Shown here: in pieces, positions 1-5,752 of the stretch | How the letters are laid out: every line of letters begins with the position of its first letter | How positions within the stretch are numbered: the stretch's first letter is position 1 | Source: Chloroflexota bacterium | GTDB lineage: Bacteria > Chloroflexota > Limnocylindria > Limnocylindrales > CSP1-4 | Direction of reading: 5' to 3' | NCBI GenBank assembly: GCA_017882025.1 | Contig: JADGQG010000097.1 | Coordinates: 1 to 7,262 of the forward strand | Length of the DNA stretch: 7,262 bases | The notes under the pieces: generated by a model | Database searches by the model: none | What the model saw: only the letters and a program-made list of their open reading frames with translations | What the model was told of the DNA's origin: nothing | Program-made: the position numbers and the translations under genes

Positions 1-126
1 TGCGTCGGCGTGCGCGTCGAGCGCCGCGAAGCTCCAGCTCCGCCCTGGCTCCAGGATCGCCGGCGCATCGGGCGTCGATTGGGCGTGGCCGCGGAGCGCG
101 ATCGGCAGGATCAGCGCCGTGTTCAC
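1..126 (-). CDS. menE: o-succinylbenzoate-CoA ligase MenE, N-terminal fragment (cut by window edge)
   Basis: Only the first 42 codons are present; the gene continues past the left edge. MenE activates o-succinylbenzoate to its CoA thioester through an acyl-adenylate, the step after MenC and before MenB. The start is GTG at 126-124, overlapping the menC stop as GTGA, with a strong Shine-Dalgarno GGAGG seven bases upstream. The visible protein has the usual opening of the ANL (AMP-binding) family: a short helix (ALRGHAQSTPDAPAIL), then a Gly-containing turn and WSFAALDAHADA, which matches the common 'tP..pAi...g..~sy~eLd~~a~~lA' pattern. The catalytic P-loop and adenylation motifs lie outside the window, so the assignment rests on this short match and on position after menC in a men operon. 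Another acyl-CoA synthetase is formally possible but unlikely here. Confidence 0.8.
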   Translation of the reverse strand, partial: MNTALILPIALRGHAQSTPDAPAILEPGRSWSFAALDAHADA

Positions 127-1316
127 GGGGTCGCCTCCACGAACTCGGCGGCGAAGCGTGCCACCGCCCGTCGGCTCACGCTGATCCCCAGCCGGCCGGC
201 GCCGGCCCCGCCGGGTGGATGCATCCGCCCGGCTTCCACGACGAGCGGCTCTTCGAGGAGATCGTGCTCCAGCAACCCCGCCGTGGCGAGGCCGTGCGCG
301 AGCGGTGCCGGGAACTGCGCCCCGGGCACGTGCCTGAGCTGTGCGGCCGCCATCAGCGCAGCCGCGATCCCGATTCCCGTCTCGAAGAGCGTGCTGACCA
401 CCACGGGCACATCGTGGGCGGCGGCGGCCTCGGCAATCTCGGCGACGGCGATCGGGCCGCCGACGCGGGCCGGCTTCACGACCAGCAGGTCCGCCGCGCC
501 CGCGGCGAGGAGCCGCCGCACCGCGACCAGTGAGGCGGCGGCCTCGTCCGCGGCGATCGGGACGTCCACCCTGCGCCGCAGCTCGGCGGCCCCGTCGCTG
601 TCGTCGGCGGGAAGCGGCTGCTCGACGTATTCGATCCCGAAGCGAGCCACGGCGCGCAGGCGGTCCTCGGCGGTCGGCAGGTCCCAGGCACCGTTGACGT
701 CCAGGCGAAGGCGGACGTCGGGTCCCACCGCCGTGCGAATCGCCCGGACGCGCGCGACCAGGTCGAGCGTCTCGCGCTCCGCGCCCGCCTTGAGCTTGAG
801 CGTCGTGAAGCCGGCCTCGATCGCCTGCAGCGCGGCTTCCGCGCCGGCCGCCGGCCCGCCGAAACTGATCGTGCCGTTGACGGGCACGCCGGGCGTGGCA
901 CCGGCCCGTCCGGGCCCCGACGGCTCGACGGCCTCCCCGGCGCCCGCCGCTGCCCAGCCGCCGCGTGGCAGCAAGTCGAAGCGTGCCGCGTCAAGCGCCG
1001 CGCGGAATGCCCGGCCTGGCGTGCCGAGCAGCTCCAGCTCCTCGACGTCGGGCACCTCGCCGGACCTCGCGCGATCGGCCGCCTCGCGGATCAGGCGCGC
1101 CAGCAGCGTCTCTTCCACCTCGGTCGCGTCGGGCTCCAGGACCGCCTCGCCGGCGCCGATCCGGCCGTCCGGTCCCGCCACGAACAGAATCCACGCCTCG
1201 CGATGGAGCCACATGCCGGTCGCGGTCGCGAACGGCCGGCGGAACGGAACGCGGACACGGACGGCCGACAGGCCGCTGACCGGGACGTCCTCGAGCGCAG
1301 CGCGCAGGTCGATCAT
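123..1316 (-). CDS. menC: o-succinylbenzoate synthase MenC
   Basis: A 397-residue enolase-superfamily enzyme that dehydrates SHCHC to o-succinylbenzoate in the cytoplasm. The N-terminal capping domain covers about residues 15-115 (PFRRPFATATG at 24-34, GAGEAV at 54-59), and the barrel starts near PVNGTI (145-150). Catalytic residues are visible: the KxK pair K174/K176 in LKLKAG, metal ligands D206 (RLDVNGAW), E232 (YVEQPLP) and D257 (IAADEA), and the second-side base K281 (VVKPARVGG). STLFETGIG at 308-316 is also typical of OSB synthases. Between the domains, about residues 118-144 are a Gly/Ala/Pro-rich stretch that looks like an expanded linker. The ATG at 1316 overlaps the menA stop as ATGA, with a G-rich weak ribosome site (GGGGGTGG) just upstream. 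The family also includes N-acylamino acid racemases and dipeptide epimerases; the operon context argues for OSB synthase. Confidence 0.94.
   Translation of the reverse strand: MIDLRAALEDVPVSGLSAVRVRVPFRRPFATATGMWLHREAWILFVAGPDGRIGAGEAVLEPDATEVEETLLARLIREAADRARSGEVPDVEELELLGTPGRAFRAALDAARFDLLPRGGWAAAGAGEAVEPSGPGRAGATPGVPVNGTISFGGPAAGAEAALQAIEAGFTTLKLKAGAERETLDLVARVRAIRTAVGPDVRLRLDVNGAWDLPTAEDRLRAVARFGIEYVEQPLPADDSDGAAELRRRVDVPIAADEAAASLVAVRRLLAAGAADLLVVKPARVGGPIAVAEIAEAAAAHDVPVVVSTLFETGIGIAAALMAAAQLRHVPGAQFPAPLAHGLATAGLLEHDLLEEPLVVEAGRMHPPGGAGAGRLGISVSRRAVARFAAEFVEATP
134..138 (-). promoter_or_regulatory. Ribosome binding site of menE
   Basis: The minus strand reads GGAGG seven bases before the GTG at 126, inside the last codons of menC. 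It supports a GTG start for menE at the GTGA overlap, although only 42 codons of the gene are in view. Confidence 0.7.
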
Positions 1317-2227
1317 GCCGGCCACCCCCGCAGCGCGAGCGCGACGGCGAACAGCAGCCCGAAGAAGAGCGCGAGCCGGGCCGTCCCCTTGAGGACCGGG
1401 TTGAGCTGCCGCGGCTCCCGGAAGTCGCGGACGGTCCGCAGCAGCGGCCCCACGAGCGGCACGGCGCAGAGCGGCAGAAGCTGGACGATCCCGAAGCCGG
1501 CCAGCAGGAGCGCGATCGGCACCGCGAACGCGGTTGCGAGCAGAAACCCGTACTCCGCCGCTGTCGCGCGGCGGCCCAGCATCACCGCCAGCGTCCGCTT
1601 GCCGACGGCCGAGTCCGTCGGGATGTCGCGCAGGTTGTTGACCACGAGGATGGCGGTCGTCAGGGCACCGACCGGGATCGCGGCGACGACGAAGAGTGGC
1701 TCCAGGCGGAACGCTTGCAGGTACGCCGTCCCGACCACCGCGACGAGGCCAAAGAAGACGAAGACGAACACCTCGCCGAGGCCGCGGTAGCCGTACGGCC
1801 ACGGCCCGCCGGTGTAGGCGAGCGCCGCCACGATCGCGAGCGCCCCCAGCCCGACGAGCGCCGGCCCCCCGACCCAGGCGAGCCAGAGGCCGATCAGCGC
1901 CGCGACCCCGATCGTGAGTCCGATCGCAACCTCCAGCTGCCGCTCGGTCACGAGGCCGGCCGCGGCGACGCGCGTGGGACCGGCCCGATCCGGCGTGTCG
2001 GCGCCGCGCCGGAAGTCCGAGAGATCGTTCGCGAGGTTCGCCAGAACCTGGAGCAGGAGCGCGACCGCCAGGCAGCCCAGCGCGGTGTCGAGGCGGAACG
2101 CGGCGCCCGCGGCGAGGGCGGCGCCGAGTCCCACGACCACGCCGCTCGCCGCAGCCGGGAGCGTGGCCGGCCGGACGGCCAGGAGCCACGTTCGGAGCGC
2201 GGAGGGGCGCACGGCGATGGACGTCAT
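1313..2227 (-). CDS. menA: 1,4-dihydroxy-2-naphthoate polyprenyltransferase MenA
   Basis: A 304-residue integral membrane prenyltransferase of the UbiA superfamily. It joins a polyprenyl chain to 1,4-dihydroxy-2-naphthoate, with loss of CO2, to give demethylmenaquinone. The first Asp-rich motif is NDLSDFRRGAD (67-77), followed by a conserved TR at 85-86. The second is NNLRDIPTDSAVGKRTL (197-213), which binds diphosphate-Mg. GPWPYGYRGLGE (141-152) is a typical MenA loop. Hydrophobic segments at about 28-44, 48-65, 100-118, 122-138, 152-168, 178-196, 228-246, 248-262 and 284-299 fit eight or nine transmembrane helices. The ATG at 2227 overlaps the menB stop as ATGA. I see no clear Shine-Dalgarno before it (only GGCGG immediately upstream), so translation probably relies on coupling to menB. 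The same frame stays open far into menB, but that part is not MenA-like. Homologues in E. coli and Bacillus subtilis are encoded apart from the men cluster; here menA sits inside it. Confidence 0.95.
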   Translation of the reverse strand: MTSIAVRPSALRTWLLAVRPATLPAAASGVVVGLGAALAAGAAFRLDTALGCLAVALLLQVLANLANDLSDFRRGADTPDRAGPTRVAAAGLVTERQLEVAIGLTIGVAALIGLWLAWVGGPALVGLGALAIVAALAYTGGPWPYGYRGLGEVFVFVFFGLVAVVGTAYLQAFRLEPLFVVAAIPVGALTTAILVVNNLRDIPTDSAVGKRTLAVMLGRRATAAEYGFLLATAFAVPIALLLAGFGIVQLLPLCAVPLVGPLLRTVRDFREPRQLNPVLKGTARLALFFGLLFAVALALRGWPA

Positions 2228-3054
2228 GGCCGCCGGGGGTACTTCGAGTAGTCTGGGGCGCGCTTGTCCAGGAACGCCCGCGAGCCCTCGTGCGCCTCGT
2301 CGGTCGTGTAGTAGAGGCCGGTCGCGTTGCCGGCGAACTCCTGGAGCCCGGCCAGGCCGTCGGTCGCCACGAGGAAGGCCGACTTCAGGAAGCGGATCGC
2401 GGTGGGGCTCATGGCCAGGATCTCGTCCGCCCAGCCCACGCCCTCGGCCTCGAGGTCGGCGAGCGGGACGACCGTGTTCACGAGGCCCATCGCCAGCGCC
2501 TCGTCGGCCGAGTAGCGCCGGCAGAGGAACCAGATCTCCTTCGCCTTCTTGTCGCCGACGAGCCGCGCCAGGAGGCCGATCCCGAAGCCGGCATCGAAGC
2601 TGCCGACGCGCGGGCCCACCTGCCCGAAGACCGCGTTGTCGCTGGCGATCGTGAGGTCGCACACCACGTGAAGAACCTGGCCGCCGCCGATCGCGAAGCC
2701 GTTGACGAGCGCGATCACCGGGATCGGCAGCGAGCGGATCTGGCGCTGGAGGTCCAGCACGTTGAGACGGGCCAGCCCGTCGCCACCGACGTAGCCGCCG
2801 GCCGGGCTCTTGTAGTCCTGTTCGCCGCCGGCGCAGAACGCGACGTCGCCCGCCCCGGTCAGCAGGACACAGCCGATCCGCGCGTCATCCCGGATCCGCG
2901 CGAACGCGTCGATCATCTCCGAGACCGTCTCCGGGCGGAACGCATTGCGGACCTCGGGCCGGTTGATCGTGACCTTCGCGATCCCGGTGCCGGAGTGCTC
3001 GTAGCGAATGTCGCGGTACTCCGCGGCGCGGGTCCACGTGACGGGTGCGGTCAT
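2224..3054 (-). CDS. menB: 1,4-dihydroxy-2-naphthoyl-CoA synthase MenB (type I)
   Basis: A 276-residue crotonase-superfamily enzyme that cyclises o-succinylbenzoyl-CoA to DHNA-CoA by an intramolecular Claisen (Dieckmann-type) condensation. Visible motifs are the N-terminal NRPEVRNAF (31-39), the oxyanion-hole region FCAGGEQD (73-80), VNGFAIGGGQ (117-126), the MenB hallmark GQVGPRVGSFDAG (144-156), YSADEALAMGLVNTVVP (181-197) and a C-terminal YYTTDEA...FLDKRAPDYSKYP segment typical of MenB. Q145, G147 and W175 align, at a constant offset of 9, with E. coli Gln154, Gly156 and Trp184. These mark the bicarbonate-dependent type I enzymes; Mycobacterium-type enzymes carry Asp in place of the Gly. 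The ATG at 3054 overlaps the menH stop as ATGA and has the strong Shine-Dalgarno GGAGG ten bases upstream. Confidence 0.97.
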   Translation of the reverse strand: MTAPVTWTRAAEYRDIRYEHSGTGIAKVTINRPEVRNAFRPETVSEMIDAFARIRDDARIGCVLLTGAGDVAFCAGGEQDYKSPAGGYVGGDGLARLNVLDLQRQIRSLPIPVIALVNGFAIGGGQVLHVVCDLTIASDNAVFGQVGPRVGSFDAGFGIGLLARLVGDKKAKEIWFLCRRYSADEALAMGLVNTVVPLADLEAEGVGWADEILAMSPTAIRFLKSAFLVATDGLAGLQEFAGNATGLYYTTDEAHEGSRAFLDKRAPDYSKYPRRP

Positions 3055-3929
3055 GCGGCGTGATCCTCCGAGACGAAGTCGAGGACGAGGCGTCGGAACG
3101 CGGCCGGCGCTTCGAGGTGTGGAGTGTGGCCGGCGCCGTCGATCACGGCCAGGCGAGCGCCGGGGATGCCGGCGGCTACGGCCGTCGCCCGGTCCCGGAC
3201 CGGGTCGTCGGCGCCGACGATCACCAGGGTGGGCGAGGCGATCCCACGGAGCCGGCGGTGGAGCGGTTCCATCGCGCCCTGCCCGGCGGCGCGGAGGCTG
3301 GCCGCGAGACCTGCCGGGTCGTGGGCAACGCGGATCTCGCGGAGCGCGGCGCGGGCATCGGCCCCGAGGTGCGCCTCGCCGACAAGGACCGGCATCCGCT
3401 CCCAGGCATCGACGAACGGCGCCATCCCGCCGCGCTCAAGGGTCCCGGCGAGCGCGTCGTCGGCGGCGCGGCGCGCCGCCCGCCCCGCCGAATCGACGAT
3501 CCCGGCGGAAGGCGACTCCAGGACCAGGCGCGCAACGCAGGCGGGATGCGCGATCGCAAGCCGAAGCGCGACCCGCGCGCCCATCGAGTAGCCAACGACG
3601 TGGGCTCGACCATGGCCGAGTGCGCGGAGCAGCGACGGCAGGTCGTCGGCGCTCCGCTCGATCGTTGCCCGCGACGAATCCGCGGGGTCGGCCGGATCGC
3701 CCGCGCTCCAGGCGGTGCCACCGTGACCGGGAAGGTCCGGCGCGATCGTGGTGAAGCCGGCACCGATCGCCGCGGCCGTCAGCCCGGCCTCCCAGCTGCG
3801 GCCGCTCCCCGTGAATCCGTGGAGGAGCAAGAGCGCGGGACCCGAGCCGGCCACGCGAACCGCCCATCGGCGCCCGTTGACGTCCACGTTCCGGGGGGCG
3901 TCGACGTCTCCGTTCCGCGGCCCGCTCAC
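3051..3929 (-). CDS. menH: 2-succinyl-6-hydroxy-2,4-cyclohexadiene-1-carboxylate synthase MenH
   Basis: A 292-residue alpha/beta-hydrolase-fold lyase that eliminates pyruvate from SEPHCHC, the MenD product, to give SHCHC. The oxyanion-side motif is LLHGFTGSGRSW (35-46), and PDLPGHG (64-70) follows. The nucleophile elbow is GYSMGAR (113-119) with S115. The acid is probably D242 in GADDPV, and the His is H268 in GAGHTPHLEAP. R119 lies four residues after the Ser, as in E. coli MenH (Ser86, Arg90), where it helps bind substrate. LESPSAG (137-143) resembles the MenH LES.SPG signature. The start is GTG at 3929, overlapping the menD stop as GTGA, with GGAG eight bases upstream. The fold alone would allow a generic hydrolase; the position between menD and menB and the Arg after the elbow make MenH the best call. 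Confidence 0.92.
   Translation of the reverse strand: MSGPRNGDVDAPRNVDVNGRRWAVRVAGSGPALLLLHGFTGSGRSWEAGLTAAAIGAGFTTIAPDLPGHGGTAWSAGDPADPADSSRATIERSADDLPSLLRALGHGRAHVVGYSMGARVALRLAIAHPACVARLVLESPSAGIVDSAGRAARRAADDALAGTLERGGMAPFVDAWERMPVLVGEAHLGADARAALREIRVAHDPAGLAASLRAAGQGAMEPLHRRLRGIASPTLVIVGADDPVRDRATAVAAGIPGARLAVIDGAGHTPHLEAPAAFRRLVLDFVSEDHAA
3064..3070 (-). promoter_or_regulatory. Ribosome binding site of menB
   Basis: The minus strand reads CGGAGGA here, with GGAGG ten bases before the menB ATG at 3054. The site lies within the last codons of menH. It is one of the two strongest Shine-Dalgarno sequences in the operon and supports the chosen menB start. Confidence 0.7.
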
Positions 3930-5743
3930 GCGTCGAGCTCCGCGAGGGCCGCGGCAACCGCGGCGGCCGCCTCCCGGTGGAGCTCGACGTTGCGGGTACG
4001 CTCCGTGCGAAGCTCCAGCACGCTGACGCCGGTCGCGACGAGGCTCTCGGCGAGCGCGGTGTGCAGGCCGCGGGCCTCGACCGGACGATGCATACCCCCG
4101 AGCGCCTTCACGATGGGCCCGAAGTCGATGCCATGGGGCGTTCCGAAGAGTTCCTCGTAGTGTTCGGGCAGGCCCGCGCCGGGCGCATCTGCTCGCGCCT
4201 GCGGCAGGAACGAGAAGATCCCGCCGCCGTCGTTGTTGACCAGCACGACCGTGGCCGAGAGCCCGTGCTGCTTCGCGGCGGCGAGCGCGTTCAGGTCGTG
4301 GAGAAAGGACAGGTCCCCGACCACCAGCGCAACGTGACCCACGCCGGCTGCCGCGGCGCCAAGCGCCGAGGAGACCACGCCGTCAATGCCGTTCGCGCCG
4401 CGGTTCGCAAGAGGCCGGATCGCACGCTCGCTGCCCGGCAACCAGGCGTCGAGGTCGCGGACCGGCATCGAGCTGCCGGCCCACAGGATCGCGCCGTCGG
4501 GGAGCAGCTCGCCGAGGTGGGCGAACGGCGCGCCCTCGAACGCCTCCCCGCGCGACTCCACGCCGGCCAGCCATGCGCGAAGCGCGGCGTCGGCGGCACG
4601 GTCCGCGGCCAGCCAGTCATCCCGCCAGACGGGCGCCGTCGATGGGACGGCTTGTTCGCACGCCCAGGCCTCGCCCGAGATCGCGTCCGCGAGCGCCGCC
4701 GCCGTGATCGCCGCGTCCGCGTGGACGAACGTCGTGGGCAGGAGCGCCGGCTCGCGGTAGCCTGCGTCACCGTCCACCACGAGCTGGTCCGGGGCCGCGT
4801 CCTGGAGGAGCGCCAGGAGCGGCTTGGAGGTCGGGATCGCCCCGAAGCGGATCACGAGGTCCGGCAGGTGCGCCTCCCGCCACGCCCCTGGACGAGACAG
4901 GAGGTCGCTCCGCGCGATCACGTGCGAGCGGTCGTGCAGCCCGCATCGGGCACCGGAGAGCGGGTCGGCGAGGATCGGGAAGCCGGTCGCGTTCGCCAGC
5001 CGGGCGAGCGCCGCCGGGAGCGCCGGGTCGTCCTGCGGCCCGGCCATGATGAGCCCGCGGCGGGCGCCGGCCAGGCGCCCTGCGAGGTCCGCCACCGCCG
5101 ATGCAGCCAGCGTGCGCGGCCCGACACGAACATCCGTGAACGGCCGCGTGGGCTCACCGTGGTCGGGCGCGTGCGGCCGCAGGTCGCCGTCGGGGATCAG
5201 CGGCTCGCGAAACGGGATGTTGAGGTGGACCGCGCCGGCGGGGCCCGCCTGCGCCGTCGCGACCGCCCGACCCGCCACCGAGCGCACGTGGCGGCGCGTC
5301 TCCGGCGTCCCGTCGAGGAGCGGCAGATCGGCGTCCCACTTCGCGTGGACGCCGAAGAGTCGCACCTGGTCGATCGCCTGCGGCGCACCCCGGTCCCGGA
5401 GCTCCGGCGGGCGATCCGCGGTGAACAGGACCAGCGGCACGCGACCGAGGGTCGCCTCGACGGCCGCCGGCACGAGGTTCGCGGCCGCGGTCCCCGACGT
5501 GACCAGGACGCCGACCGCTCGCCGCGACGCCCGCGCCAGGCCCAGCGCGAAGAAGCCGGCCGCCCGCTCGTCGGGCAGCACGCGAACCCGCATCCCCGGG
5601 TGCGCCCGCAGCGCGAGCGCGAGCGGCGTGGAGCGCGACCCCGGGCACACCACCACGTCCCGCATGCCGGCCCGGACCAGCTCGTCGACGAGGGCGCGGA
5701 GCGCGACGACGTCCGTCATGCCCGCGGCCTCGACGTCCGTCAT
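3926..5743 (-). CDS. menD: SEPHCHC synthase MenD (ThDP-dependent)
   Basis: A 605-residue thiamine-diphosphate enzyme that adds the succinic semialdehyde unit from 2-oxoglutarate to isochorismate, releasing CO2. The N-terminal pyrimidine-binding domain shows CPGSRSTPL (33-41), the cofactor-activating Glu E59 in DERAAGFFALGLA, TSGTAAANL (82-90) and TADRPPELRDRGAPQAIDQ (108-126). The C-terminal diphosphate-binding domain shows SSMPVRD (424-430), NRGANGIDG (447-455), GDLSFLHDLNAL (476-487, Mg/ThDP site) and NNDGGGIFSFLPQ (503-515). Length is slightly above the usual 550-590. The ATG at 5743 makes a 4-base overlap with the menF stop. A second in-frame ATG at 5719 lies in a tandem repeat and has an equally good ribosome site (GAGG versus GGAG, both eight bases before ATG). 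Starting at 5719 gives the more family-like N-terminus (MTDVVALRALVDELVRAG), so either or both may be used. Confidence 0.96.
   Translation of the reverse strand: MTDVEAAGMTDVVALRALVDELVRAGMRDVVVCPGSRSTPLALALRAHPGMRVRVLPDERAAGFFALGLARASRRAVGVLVTSGTAAANLVPAAVEATLGRVPLVLFTADRPPELRDRGAPQAIDQVRLFGVHAKWDADLPLLDGTPETRRHVRSVAGRAVATAQAGPAGAVHLNIPFREPLIPDGDLRPHAPDHGEPTRPFTDVRVGPRTLAASAVADLAGRLAGARRGLIMAGPQDDPALPAALARLANATGFPILADPLSGARCGLHDRSHVIARSDLLSRPGAWREAHLPDLVIRFGAIPTSKPLLALLQDAAPDQLVVDGDAGYREPALLPTTFVHADAAITAAALADAISGEAWACEQAVPSTAPVWRDDWLAADRAADAALRAWLAGVESRGEAFEGAPFAHLGELLPDGAILWAGSSMPVRDLDAWLPGSERAIRPLANRGANGIDGVVSSALGAAAAGVGHVALVVGDLSFLHDLNALAAAKQHGLSATVVLVNNDGGGIFSFLPQARADAPGAGLPEHYEELFGTPHGIDFGPIVKALGGMHRPVEARGLHTALAESLVATGVSVLELRTERTRNVELHREAAAAVAAALAELDA
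3938..3941 (-). promoter_or_regulatory. Ribosome binding site of menH
   Basis: The minus strand reads GGAG eight bases before the GTG at 3929, inside the last menD codons. It supports the GTG start at the GTGA overlap. Confidence 0.55.
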
Positions 5744-5752
5744 GCCCGCGGC
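5707..5752. repeat. Tandem direct repeat (22 bp, period 24) over the menF/menD junction
   Basis: Bases 5707-5728 and 5731-5752 are identical, separated by two bases. Each copy holds an ATG preceded by the same eight-base spacer, and each has a purine-rich ribosome site just before it (GGAG for the ATG at 5743, GAGG for the ATG at 5719). The unit is 24 bp, so it keeps the menD frame and adds eight codons, visible as the repeated MTDV at residues 1-4 and 9-12. Only the outer copy overlaps the menF stop codon. Confidence 0.9.

Noticed and set aside
10..1392. A 460-codon open frame on the plus strand opposite menC
   Set aside because: It is Ser/Ala/Arg/Pro-rich low-complexity sequence, antisense to menC and the end of menA, with no domain. 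It is a composition artefact.
1317..2189. Upstream extension of the menC frame into menA
   Set aside because: The extension is an out-of-frame reading of menA, Arg/Gly-rich. The MenC family match begins just after the ATG at 1316.
2228..2662. Upstream extension of the menA frame into menB
   Set aside because: The extra residues are an Arg/Gly-rich out-of-frame reading of menB. The MenA-like sequence begins at the ATG at 2227.
2290..3063. A 257-codon plus-strand frame opposite menB
   Set aside because: Rich in Arg, Asp, Glu and Ala without motifs. It mirrors the codon structure of menB on the other strand.
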